Below are positions 16,332-24,272 of a stretch of DNA of 64,000 bases, in pieces. The stretch comes from Croceitalea marina. GTDB taxonomy: Bacteria > Bacteroidota > Bacteroidia > Flavobacteriales > Flavobacteriaceae. Position 1 is the stretch's first letter. Every line of letters starts with the position of its first letter. The notes beneath the pieces were generated by a model. That model was given only the letters and a program-made list of their open reading frames with translations, was not told the DNA's origin and did no database searches. The stretch covers positions 124,001 through 188,000 of the forward strand of contig NZ_JBHULB010000083.1 in NCBI RefSeq assembly GCF_042684265.1. The letters are read 5' to 3'. A program made the position numbers and the translations under genes.

Positions 16332-17108
16332 CTATTTTGTTTGTATTTCTTTATAATTTTCAAATTCTTGTCGTTTTCTCTCCATATCTTGCTCAAGTCT
16401 ATCAGCCGCATCGGCATTAAGGTTTATCCGCTCTTTAAAAAAACTCTCCCAATAGGCAAAATAGGCGTCTTCATAAGTTGACCAATAGGCCTCCGGTGCT
16501 TTTCCTCTATACTCTTGAATCGCATTTACTGCTCTCTGCATTTTTTCAAAGCCTTTATTCATTCTCATAGCTGCAATATTGTCTACGATACCCCACCCTA
16601 TCTTAACGAATTTAGTTTCGGGTTCAATTGTGTTCACGGCATTGCAGTAAGTACACGTAATGTATTGCGCCCTAAAAATATTCTTCTGAATCTCTATATC
16701 TGCATCACATTGAGCGCATTGCGCCTTCTTGTCGGCTATCTGAATTGCGTGATCGTAAAATAATTGCGATAATTCACCTTCCAATTTTCGCTGAAACTTT
16801 TCTAACGCGTCAATAAGTTTATGCCTAAGATCATAAGCCTTATCACTTTCATCGCTCGCAAAATCTCCAACAGCCTCCATTGCGGGACCGACTTTGGCAT
16901 CCCAGGTTTCATCTATCTTTTCAATGAGACTATACATTTGGGCTTTCATACCGCCCCATGAACGCATTACCGTTTGATATTCATAATCGGTTTCTACCAA
17001 TTGCTCTTTACAGGCTTCTTCGGCATATCTAAGCGAATCGTTAAAACGTTCCTCTATTTTAAATAAGAATCCATCCCACCTTTTTACGAGTTCTTCTTGT
17101 GTTGCCAT
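16332..17108 (-). CDS. Helical zinc-ribbon protein
   Basis: A 258-residue soluble protein dominated by amphipathic helices and probable coiled coil (residues 1-125 and 175-258, ending DRLEQDMERKRQEFENYKE). A four-Cys zinc ribbon interrupts it: Cys131-x2-Cys134 and Cys152-x2-Cys155 (CAQCDADIEI ... CTYCNAVN). It begins two bases after the small zinc-ribbon gene and ends nine bases before the next gene. The fold could be a scaffold for the SPFH assembly. I do not recognise a named family. No membrane segment. Confidence 0.78.
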   Translation of the reverse strand: MATQEELVKRWDGFLFKIEERFNDSLRYAEEACKEQLVETDYEYQTVMRSWGGMKAQMYSLIEKIDETWDAKVGPAMEAVGDFASDESDKAYDLRHKLIDALEKFQRKLEGELSQLFYDHAIQIADKKAQCAQCDADIEIQKNIFRAQYITCTYCNAVNTIEPETKFVKIGWGIVDNIAAMRMNKGFEKMQRAVNAIQEYRGKAPEAYWSTYEDAYFAYWESFFKERINLNADAADRLEQDMERKRQEFENYKEIQTK

Positions 17109-17110
17109 AA

Positions 17111-17320
17111 TTAAGAATCTGCATTAAAACTGCTTACATTTTCCATAAAGCTGGTTTTACAATAATCGCATTTGACCAAGTTTGTATTTTTCGGTCTTGG
17201 AGCCCCACAAGTGGAACAGCTTTTTGAGGCAGCACCTGTTTCAGTGCGCTGCCCTTGGCTGTGCATCTGACTTTTAGATTCTTCTGCGTTCTTAGTGATT
17301 TTTTTAAACGGGTTGGACAT
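17111..17320 (-). CDS. Small zinc-ribbon protein
   Basis: A 69-residue soluble protein. The polar, disordered first half (NAEESKSQMHSQGQRTE) leads to a zinc ribbon formed by Cys35-x2-Cys38 and Cys51-x2-Cys54 (CSTCGAPRPKNT, CDYCKTSF). This type of ribbon often opens YdjG-like stress proteins. It is the first gene of the eight-gene block, two bases before the helical zinc-ribbon gene. Upstream at 17371-17388 is a dyad motif shared with the TPR/purE region. The role is unknown. Confidence 0.75.
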   Translation of the reverse strand: MSNPFKKITKNAEESKSQMHSQGQRTETGAASKSCSTCGAPRPKNTNLVKCDYCKTSFMENVSSFNADS

Positions 17321-17615
17321 TTATACGGTTCTAATTGAAATGCAAATTACATTGCGTGAAAACTTTACACATCCCTGTATTCGGGGTTTATACAAAATAT
17401 ACTAACGGGCAAATTATCAAACTTGTGTTTTAATGCTGTAGTAAAATCAAAAAAAGAGGTAACACTCCACCAAGTGGTACTTCATTAACGAACCTTATCG
17501 AAGAATTTAATACAAGTATTTGTTCAAATCAAAATACTTAAAGAGACATTTTTTGATGAAGAGTGAAAAACACTTAATGAAATCGTTTTGTGTTTCAGCA
17601 AGTTCTAACTAAAAA
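17321..17615. other. Intergenic region with dyad motif upstream of the zinc-ribbon block
   Basis: 295 bases with no plausible reading frame. It holds the dyad at 17371-17388 and a weak -7-like box (TAATTTGC on the minus strand, near 17350-17343) about 25 bases closer to the zinc-ribbon start, so the dyad would lie near the -33 position of that promoter. Small hairpins (for example CCAC-CAA-GTGG near 17470) show no clear terminator. Otherwise I see nothing. Confidence 0.5.
17371..17388. promoter_or_regulatory. Dyad motif upstream of the small zinc-ribbon gene
   Basis: ATCCCTGTATTCGGGGTT, 50 bases before the start of the zinc-ribbon gene, shares 14 of 18 bases with the motif at 6152-6169. In both places it is roughly 25-35 bases upstream of a possible -7 box. 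A common activator or repressor site is the simplest reading. Confidence 0.35.
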
Positions 17616-18440
17616 TCAGAATAGTTTTTCTGTAAAAACTAATATCCCTAAATAAAGCAAAGGAATCCCTTCTACCCAAAAAGAAGAAAAGTAGTTGGTT
17701 TGTTCTTTTGTTGTTTTTTTTAGTACGACCAAGAGTACTAGTGAAAGTAACAAGTCGATAACTATAATTTTAATACTGATACTGTCCTTAAAAAACAGTA
17801 GAACGGCATAGAATACGGTTAGTACATATCCTACAGTTTTGGTTTTTTCTACGCCTATTCGTTGAGGCATGGTTTTTAATTCTGGCTTGTCAAATTTTAA
17901 ATCCCTTATCTCAAAAGGTAAGAGCAAAATCAAGACTAAAAGAAAACGCTGCAGCAATAAAATGCCTATATCCCAAGTAACTTTTATATCATTATCGACT
18001 AAGGGGAGTACTACGGTACAGCCCATCCAGACCAAAGCGACCAAAAAAGTCTTAAGACCAGCTAAACTTCTTAGGTTTTTTGCTTTAGGTAATAATGGAA
18101 TGGCATAAAGAACCGAAACCCCTAGTAGCGTCATTATCGCAAACCAAAGGTTATAACCCAATTGTAGAAAAAAATATGCCGAAAAAGCAAAAGCAAGAAA
18201 GCTAAACCCTTGGATTAGTTTATGGTATGGATTTGAAACAATCAGATACTTTTCGGCCTCCACCCCATACTTTATAAAGTTGTAGCACACAATAGTACCA
18301 AAAAACAGAAAACTTGCAAGCTGCCAATTTGTTGAAGTTTCAATGATTTGCAGGGTAGAAAAATATAAAGTGACAACAGCCAAAGCCACATGTATACTAG
18401 CATCTAAATAAAAGTCGAAAGCTTGTCTTAAAAAGCGCAT
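17616..18440 (-). CDS. UbiA-like polytopic membrane protein
   Basis: A 274-residue integral membrane protein with about eight hydrophobic segments (for example ASIHVALAVVTLYF, LASFLFFGTIVCYNF, FSFLAFAFSAYFFLQL, FAIMTLLGVSVLYAIPLLP). The central stretch with FEIRDLKFDKPELKTMPQRIGVEKT fits the second Asp-rich region of UbiA-type prenyltransferases (DxxxDxxxD-like spacing), and the first Asp motif is degenerate (NFIKYGVEAEK), so activity on a prenyl diphosphate is doubtful. It stands alone, divergent from gcvP. A perfect -7 box (TAATTTTG on the minus strand, 18452-18445) lies immediately before the ATG. Confidence 0.8.
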   Translation of the reverse strand: MRFLRQAFDFYLDASIHVALAVVTLYFSTLQIIETSTNWQLASFLFFGTIVCYNFIKYGVEAEKYLIVSNPYHKLIQGFSFLAFAFSAYFFLQLGYNLWFAIMTLLGVSVLYAIPLLPKAKNLRSLAGLKTFLVALVWMGCTVVLPLVDNDIKVTWDIGILLLQRFLLVLILLLPFEIRDLKFDKPELKTMPQRIGVEKTKTVGYVLTVFYAVLLFFKDSISIKIIVIDLLLSLVLLVVLKKTTKEQTNYFSSFWVEGIPLLYLGILVFTEKLF

Positions 18441-18565
18441 TAAACAAAATTAGACAAACTAACATTAAGGTTCATTTCCGGTTAAAAACTTTGCTTTCTT
18501 GAAGAATGTAAATAGCTATTTTGATAGAATTAATACCTAATTTTGTGGACTTTATTTGATAAAAG

Positions 18566-21415
18566 ATGAATACAGACGCATTTGCTTTACGCCACATTGG
18601 TGTTCAAGAGAAAGATTTAAAAAAAATGTTCGAAATCGTTGGAGTCAATGATTTAGACGAACTTATAAATGAGACCATTCCTGAGGATATTAGACTCAAA
18701 GAACAACTAAATCTTCCTGAGGCGGTAAGCGAGCATGAGTTTTTGACGCTGCTTCAAAATTTATCGAATAAGAACAAGGTATTTAAATCATACATCGGTC
18801 TAGGTTACCATGAAAGTTTGACCCCTTCGGTGATTAAAAGAAACATTCTTGAAAACCCGGGATGGTATACAGCCTACACACCATACCAAGCTGAAATTGC
18901 ACAAGGAAGACTGGAAGCTTTACTCAACTACCAAACAATGGTATGTGATCTTACAGGCATGGAACTGGCCAATGCATCTTTATTGGACGAAAGTACGGCA
19001 GCCGCTGAAGCAATGACCATGCTTTTTGATGTTCGCACAAGACAGCAGAAAAAAGAGGGTGTTTTAAAATTCTTTGTTTCAGAGGAAATATTGCCACAAA
19101 CGCTCAGTCTATTGGAAACCCGTTCTACTCCGCTGGGAATTCAGCTCGTTATCGGAAATCATGAGAATTTTAAATTTGAAAAAGATTTTTATGGAGCTAT
19201 TTTACAATATCCTGGCAAACACGGCCAAGTCCATGATTACAGTGACTTTGTAAAAAAAGCACAAGAAAATGAAATTAAAGTTGCTGTAGCAGCGGATATC
19301 TTGAGTTTGGTATTGTTGACACCACCGGGAGAATGGGGTGTTGATGTGGTAGTAGGTACTACACAGCGTTTTGGTATTCCATTAGGCTATGGTGGCCCAC
19401 ATGCTGCATTTTTTGCCACGAAAGAGGCCTATAAACGTAATATACCAGGACGTATTATTGGAATGACCAAAGATACAGACGGCAACCCTGCCCTAAGAAT
19501 GGCACTACAAACCCGTGAACAGCATATTAAAAGAGATAAAGCAACTTCAAATATTTGTACCGCTCAGGTTCTTCTTGCGGTAATGGCAGGAATGTACGCT
19601 GTCTATCATGGCCCAGAAGGATTAAAATATATCGCAAATAAGGTACATACAAACACCAAAAAAGTAGCTCAAAAACTTGTTGATTTAGGTTTTGAGCAAT
19701 TGAATTCCAACTATTTTGATACTTTAGAAGTTAAAGTAGGTACAGTTCATTCACTTCGTACTATCTCAGAATCAAAGGGAATAAACTTTAACTATATCGA
19801 TGATGAGACAATTTCTATCTCATTGAACGAAGCGTTTTCCGACAAGGACATCAAGCCATTAATTTCATGTTTTAGTGATTCACAACGCCTAGATGAAGAT
19901 AATGACAACGAAACCTATAAAAATGTTATTCCCGAAGGTTTAAAACGTACCTCGTCTTTTCTACAACAACCTGTCTTTAATGCCTATCACTCTGAAACTG
20001 AGTTGATGCGCTATATCAAAAAACTAGAACGCAAAGATTTAGCGTTGAACCATTCCATGATTTCATTGGGCAGCTGTACAATGAAATTGAATGCAGCTTC
20101 TGAAATGTTACCGCTAAGCTGGGCAAATTGGGGAAATATTCATCCGTTTGTACCATTAAACCAAGCTGAGGGTTATCAATTGGTGCTAAAGGAACTTGAA
20201 GAGCAGCTTAATGTAATTACAGGTTTCGCAGCCACTTCATTACAGCCGAATTCTGGTGCACAAGGAGAATATGCAGGGTTAATGACCATTCGCGCTTATC
20301 ATGAGTCGCGAGATGAGGCACATCGTAATATTTGTATTATTCCTGCTTCGGCGCATGGTACAAATCCAGCATCGGCTGTAATGGCAGGTATGCAGGTAGT
20401 CGTTACGAAAACAGATGAAAGAGGTAATATAGATGTGATAGATTTAGAAGAAAAGGTAATCGAGCACTCCAAAAACCTAGCGGCATTAATGGTTACATAC
20501 CCCTCTACCCATGGTGTTTTTGAATCTTCTATCAAATACATTACCCAATTGATACATGACCATGGCGGTCAGGTTTACATGGATGGCGCGAATATGAACG
20601 CACAGGTTGGTTTGACTAATCCAGGAATGATCGGAGCAGACGTTTGCCATTTGAACCTACACAAAACCTTTGCTATCCCCCATGGAGGAGGTGGTCCAGG
20701 GGTCGGTCCTATTTGCGTTGCCGAGCAATTAAAGCCATTTTTGCCTTCAAATCCTTTAGTAACAACTGGCGGAGATAAAGCGATTACCGCCATATCAGGA
20801 GCTCCTTGGGGTAGTGCACTTGCCTGTCTCATTTCATATGGCTATATTAAGATGCTTGGTGCCGCAGGAGTTACCGACGCTACGAAAATTGCCATCCTTA
20901 ATGCTAATTACATCAAAGAACGCTTAAATGGCAAGTTTGACGTGCTTTACACAGGCGAAAAAGGACGCGCTGCACACGAGATGATTATCGACTGCAGACC
21001 TTTTAAAGAAAATGGTATCGAGGTTACCGATATTGCCAAACGTTTAATGGATTATGGCTTTCATGCACCAACGGTTTCCTTCCCGGTTGCAGGTACAATT
21101 ATGATAGAACCCACCGAAAGTGAAGGTTTGGCAGAATTAGATCGTTTTTGCGAAGCAATGCTATCTATTCGACAAGAAATTGATGAGGCAATACTAGAAA
21201 ATCCAAACAATGTTTTAAAAAATGCGCCACATACCTTAGAAATGGTGACATCTGATAATTGGGATTTCCCGTATAGTCGTCAAAAAGCGGCATATCCGTT
21301 AGATTTTGTTAGTGAAAATAAGTTTTGGCCAACTGTTAGACGTACAGATGAAGCTTTTGGGGATCGTAATTTGATCTGTACTTGTACCCCAATAGAAGCG
21401 TACGCAGAAGTCTAG
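18566..21415 (+). CDS. gcvP: Glycine dehydrogenase (decarboxylating), P-protein
   Basis: P-protein of the glycine cleavage system: PLP-dependent decarboxylation of glycine and transfer of the aminomethyl group to lipoylated H-protein. At 949 residues it is the fused single-chain form (N and C halves homologous). The PLP lysine is Lys700 in LNLHKTFAIPHGGGGPG. The N-terminus with FALRHIGVQEKDLKKM is the family start. The other glycine cleavage genes (gcvT, gcvH) are not in this window. A TAATTTTG box at 18538-18545 precedes the ATG by 20 bases. I find no glycine riboswitch in the short leader. Confidence 0.98.
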   Translation: MNTDAFALRHIGVQEKDLKKMFEIVGVNDLDELINETIPEDIRLKEQLNLPEAVSEHEFLTLLQNLSNKNKVFKSYIGLGYHESLTPSVIKRNILENPGWYTAYTPYQAEIAQGRLEALLNYQTMVCDLTGMELANASLLDESTAAAEAMTMLFDVRTRQQKKEGVLKFFVSEEILPQTLSLLETRSTPLGIQLVIGNHENFKFEKDFYGAILQYPGKHGQVHDYSDFVKKAQENEIKVAVAADILSLVLLTPPGEWGVDVVVGTTQRFGIPLGYGGPHAAFFATKEAYKRNIPGRIIGMTKDTDGNPALRMALQTREQHIKRDKATSNICTAQVLLAVMAGMYAVYHGPEGLKYIANKVHTNTKKVAQKLVDLGFEQLNSNYFDTLEVKVGTVHSLRTISESKGINFNYIDDETISISLNEAFSDKDIKPLISCFSDSQRLDEDNDNETYKNVIPEGLKRTSSFLQQPVFNAYHSETELMRYIKKLERKDLALNHSMISLGSCTMKLNAASEMLPLSWANWGNIHPFVPLNQAEGYQLVLKELEEQLNVITGFAATSLQPNSGAQGEYAGLMTIRAYHESRDEAHRNICIIPASAHGTNPASAVMAGMQVVVTKTDERGNIDVIDLEEKVIEHSKNLAALMVTYPSTHGVFESSIKYITQLIHDHGGQVYMDGANMNAQVGLTNPGMIGADVCHLNLHKTFAIPHGGGGPGVGPICVAEQLKPFLPSNPLVTTGGDKAITAISGAPWGSALACLISYGYIKMLGAAGVTDATKIAILNANYIKERLNGKFDVLYTGEKGRAAHEMIIDCRPFKENGIEVTDIAKRLMDYGFHAPTVSFPVAGTIMIEPTESEGLAELDRFCEAMLSIRQEIDEAILENPNNVLKNAPHTLEMVTSDNWDFPYSRQKAAYPLDFVSENKFWPTVRRTDEAFGDRNLICTCTPIEAYAEV

Positions 21416-21440
21416 TCAAAGTGCTGTTTTAAAGTATTTT

Positions 21441-21474
21441 AGCCTGTTCTATTGAAAAAAGAACGGGCTTTTTT
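21441..21474 (+). terminator. Rho-independent terminator of gcvP
   Basis: Stem AGCCTGTTC (21441-21449) pairs with GAACGGGCT (21461-21469) with one G-T pair, around an 11-base A-rich loop, and is followed by a T run. It lies 25 bases after the gcvP stop. Confidence 0.85.
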
Positions 21475-21602
21475 CTTATCACTTTTTACCAAAACTTTTG
21501 TTGAGTATCGTATGAAATATTATGCATGCATAACAACTCCTGTTTCTTTTTAACTACCTTGTGCAGTACACTAATATTAGCATACGCTTATACTAACCAT
21601 AT

Positions 21603-22661
21603 ATGAAAATAGGAATAACGGGCACTGGTAGTTATCTACCGGAAATTGTCACTAAAAACGATGACTTTTTAAACCATCGGTTTTTAGGTCGGGATGGTAG
21701 TGAGTTTGAACATCCAAATGCTACCATTATAGAAAAATTTCAAGCGATAACCGGTATTGCAGAAAGGCGTTATGCCAAACCGGAATTAAAGACCTCAGAC
21801 CTTGGTTTTCTTGCTGCTGAAAAGGCAATTGAAGATGCCGGAATCGATAAAGAAGAACTTGATTATATTATTTTCGCCCATAACTTCGGCGATGTTACCC
21901 ATGGCAAAATACAAGGTGACACCCTACCTTCTTTGGCCACTCGTGTAAAACACTTATTAAAGATTAAAAACACCTCCTGCGTTGCCTATGACATGCTTTT
22001 TGGTTGCCCTGGCTGGATCGAAGGCGTCATACAGGCAAAAGCCTTTATAAGAAGTGGCATGGCAAAAAAATGTTTGGTCATTGGTGGTGAAACCCTATCT
22101 CGAGTAATAGACCCACATGACCGTGACAGTATGATATACTCCGATGGCGCTGGCGCCTGTATTTTAGAAGGTGATAGCAGCTCAGGAGAAATTTTAACCC
22201 ATGCATCCCAGACCCACGCAAATGGTGAAGCCTACTATCTTTATTTTGACCGCACTTATGATCAAGAGGGTTGTGAAGATACCCGGTATATAAAAATGGA
22301 TGGTAGAAAAATATATGAATTTGCTTGCACACACGTGCCTCAAGCAATGGCCGACTGTTTGAACAAGAGTGACGTAAGTATCGATGAAGTGAAAAAGATA
22401 TTTATTCACCAGGCCAATGAAAAAATGGATCAGGCTATAATAAAAAGGTTTTACCGCTTATATGGTAAAGAAACACCCACAGAAGTGATGCCGATGATCA
22501 TTCAAGAAATGGGTAATAATTCTGTCGCTACCGTGCCTATTTTGTTCGATAGAATTCGTAAAGGTAAAGTAGAAAATCATGGAGTAGAGAAAGGAGATCT
22601 TGTTATATTTGCAAGTGTTGGCGCTGGTATGAATATCAATGCCATTGTTTACAGATATTAA
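21603..22661 (+). CDS. 3-oxoacyl-ACP synthase III family protein
   Basis: Ketoacyl synthase III-type condensing enzyme of 352 residues, joining an acyl starter to malonyl-ACP or a related acceptor. The catalytic triad is visible: Cys135 in MLFGCPGW, His in FIHQANEKM (near residue 264) and Asn in MGNNSVATVP (near residue 301). The sequence differs enough from housekeeping FabH (long acidic loop DGSEFEHPN near 31-39) to suggest a specialised product. A methyltransferase gene begins on the base after its stop and a glycosyltransferase follows, so it may make a modified lipid. Which acyl chain it uses is unknown. Confidence 0.9.
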   Translation: MKIGITGTGSYLPEIVTKNDDFLNHRFLGRDGSEFEHPNATIIEKFQAITGIAERRYAKPELKTSDLGFLAAEKAIEDAGIDKEELDYIIFAHNFGDVTHGKIQGDTLPSLATRVKHLLKIKNTSCVAYDMLFGCPGWIEGVIQAKAFIRSGMAKKCLVIGGETLSRVIDPHDRDSMIYSDGAGACILEGDSSSGEILTHASQTHANGEAYYLYFDRTYDQEGCEDTRYIKMDGRKIYEFACTHVPQAMADCLNKSDVSIDEVKKIFIHQANEKMDQAIIKRFYRLYGKETPTEVMPMIIQEMGNNSVATVPILFDRIRKGKVENHGVEKGDLVIFASVGAGMNINAIVYRY

Positions 22662-23183
22662 ATGTACGAAGGCAAATACCCGCATAAGCGATACAGAATT
22701 ACACTAGATTTCTTAAAAAAACACGTAAGCACAGATGAGTCTATCTTAGATTTGGGTGTTGAAAATCCTTTTTCAGAGATTATGAAAAAGGAGGGTTTTC
22801 AAGTAGAAAATACCCAAGGTGAAGATTTAGACCTTAGTTTTGATGAAGTAAGAAATTCAAATGCAAAAGTGGTCACCGCTTTTGAAATCTTCGAACATCT
22901 CGTTGCCCCCTTTAATGTGCTTAGAGAAATCAAAGCGGACAAGATAGTTGTAAGCATACCCATGCGATTATGGTTTTCATCCGCATATAGAAGCAAGACC
23001 GACCCATGGGACCGACATTACCATGAGTTTGAAGATTGGCAATTCGATTGGTTGCTAGAAAAGGCGGGGTGGAAAATTATAGATACGGTAAAGTGGACCA
23101 ATCCAACTAAAAAAATTGGGTTTCGTCCTATTCTGAGGTACTTCACAAACAGGTACTACATGGTTTACGCCGAAAGAAGCTAA
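22662..23183 (+). CDS. Class I SAM-dependent methyltransferase-like protein
   Basis: A 173-residue soluble protein with the layout of a short class I methyltransferase: a first beta strand and turn SILDLGVENPFSEIM near 28-42 in place of the usual glycine-rich motif I, and a post-motif with VTAFEIFEHLVAPFNVLREI near 66-85. It starts directly after the stop codon of the ketosynthase gene, so the two are translated together. The weak glycine motif makes SAM binding plausible rather than proven. It lacks membrane segments. Substrate unknown; the context suggests a lipid or polyketide. Confidence 0.8.
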   Translation: MYEGKYPHKRYRITLDFLKKHVSTDESILDLGVENPFSEIMKKEGFQVENTQGEDLDLSFDEVRNSNAKVVTAFEIFEHLVAPFNVLREIKADKIVVSIPMRLWFSSAYRSKTDPWDRHYHEFEDWQFDWLLEKAGWKIIDTVKWTNPTKKIGFRPILRYFTNRYYMVYAERS

Positions 23184-23186
23184 ACT

Positions 23187-23264
23187 AGTCATTTCGAAAT
23201 GAGTAAAACGATTGAGAAATCTATGTGAATAGGTTTAGATTTCTCACGTTTGTTCGAAATGACT
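23187..23264. repeat. Palindromic repeat (GTCATTTCGAA type)
   Basis: A 78-base hairpin. The outer arms AGTCATTTCGAA (23187-23198) and TTCGAAATGACT (23253-23264) are exact complements. Inner arms TGAGAAATCT (23213-23222) and AGATTTCTCA (23237-23246) are too. It sits downstream of the methyltransferase gene. The words match a palindromic repeat that I know from many flavobacterial genomes. Confidence 0.75.
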
Positions 23265-23299
23265 CAAGTATTTTTTTGGTATTTGTAGTTTCTTTTGTC

Positions 23300-23319
23300 A
23301 TTCCTGCGGAAGCAGGAAT
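23300..23319. repeat. Short palindrome with GGAA loop
   Basis: ATTCCTGC and GCAGGAAT (8-base stem) around a GGAA tetraloop, followed by TCTATTT. A degenerate relative with the same tail is at 37230-37256. It lies directly after the first hairpin and 46 bases before the glycosyltransferase start. Confidence 0.65.
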
Positions 23320-23364
23320 CTATTTGTAACTTTGAATTCCGCTTTAAACACGGAATAACAGAAC

Positions 23365-24210
23365 ATGAAGATTTCTATTATCATCCCTGCCCATAACGAA
23401 GCGAAATTTCTAAAAGCCTGTTTAACTTCCTTTGTTGAGCAGACCGAAAAACCCAATGAACTTATACTGGTAGATGACAACTCATCAGATACCACGTTTG
23501 AAATAGCGTCATCATTTGCTCAAAAACATTCATGGATTAAAGTATTGCAGCGTAATAGTAGTGATAGCCACATTCCCGGTAAAAAGGTGATAGATGCGTT
23601 CTATTTCGGATTTCAGCATGTTTCTGAATATGATTTAATAGCAAAATTTGATGCCGATATTATATTGCCGAAAAATTACTTTGAACTGATGAAGCGTCAT
23701 TTTCAGAGCAACTGGAAGCTTGGTATGTGCGCCGGGCTTTTGCATATTGAAAAGAATGGTAAATGGGTTTATGAGAATATTGCCGATAAGCATCACATCC
23801 GCGGCCCCATAAAACTGTACCATAAAGCTTGTTTCAACAAAATAGGTGGTTTACGACCGGAAACGGGCTGGGATACCGTAGATGTTTTATTGGCAAAATA
23901 TCACGATTTTGAGACATTTACAGATGAGTCTTTAGTGGTAAAACATTTGCGCCCAACTGGTCATGGCTACAGCGTTAAAAATTACAAAGCGAAGGGCCAA
24001 GCGCTGTATAAAATGCGTTATGGTATTGTTCTGGCTAAAATAGCACTATTAAAAATGGCACTTCAAGCAAGGAATCCAAAACTATATCTTCAAGGTATTT
24101 TGAGCTTTTTAGGAGCTTGGCTGAAAGGCAAAAAGCCACTTGTAAGCAAAGCTGAAGGAAAATTTATTAGACATCTTCGTTGGAAAGGTGTATGGAGAAA
24201 ATTATTTTAA
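23365..24210 (+). CDS. Family 2 glycosyltransferase
   Basis: A 281-residue glycosyltransferase with the GT-A fold. The N-terminal SIIIPAHNEAKFLKACL is the family opening, VDDNSSD near 37-43 binds the nucleotide sugar, and the metal-binding DxD is in IAKFDADIILP near 93-99. The C-terminal region (residues about 225-281) is basic (KGKKPLVSKAEGKFIRHLRWKG) and may lie on the membrane. It follows the ketosynthase/methyltransferase pair, separated by two palindromic repeats, and could decorate the same lipid, but co-transcription is not certain. The sugar donor and acceptor are unknown. Confidence 0.92.
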   Translation: MKISIIIPAHNEAKFLKACLTSFVEQTEKPNELILVDDNSSDTTFEIASSFAQKHSWIKVLQRNSSDSHIPGKKVIDAFYFGFQHVSEYDLIAKFDADIILPKNYFELMKRHFQSNWKLGMCAGLLHIEKNGKWVYENIADKHHIRGPIKLYHKACFNKIGGLRPETGWDTVDVLLAKYHDFETFTDESLVVKHLRPTGHGYSVKNYKAKGQALYKMRYGIVLAKIALLKMALQARNPKLYLQGILSFLGAWLKGKKPLVSKAEGKFIRHLRWKGVWRKLF

Positions 24211-24272
24211 TTTTAAGCCTTTAATAGCTATATGATTATTGATTATATATAGTTGTCGCACACAATTTAAAA

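Noticed and set aside
17616..18440. Functional UbiA prenyltransferase
   Set aside because: Only the second Asp-rich region is recognisable; the first lacks the NDxxDxxxD pattern, so I list it only as UbiA-like.
18441..18565. Possible glycine riboswitch upstream of gcvP
   Set aside because: The gap is only 125 bases and has no GGAGA-type conserved core or paired helices; just a -7-like box was found.
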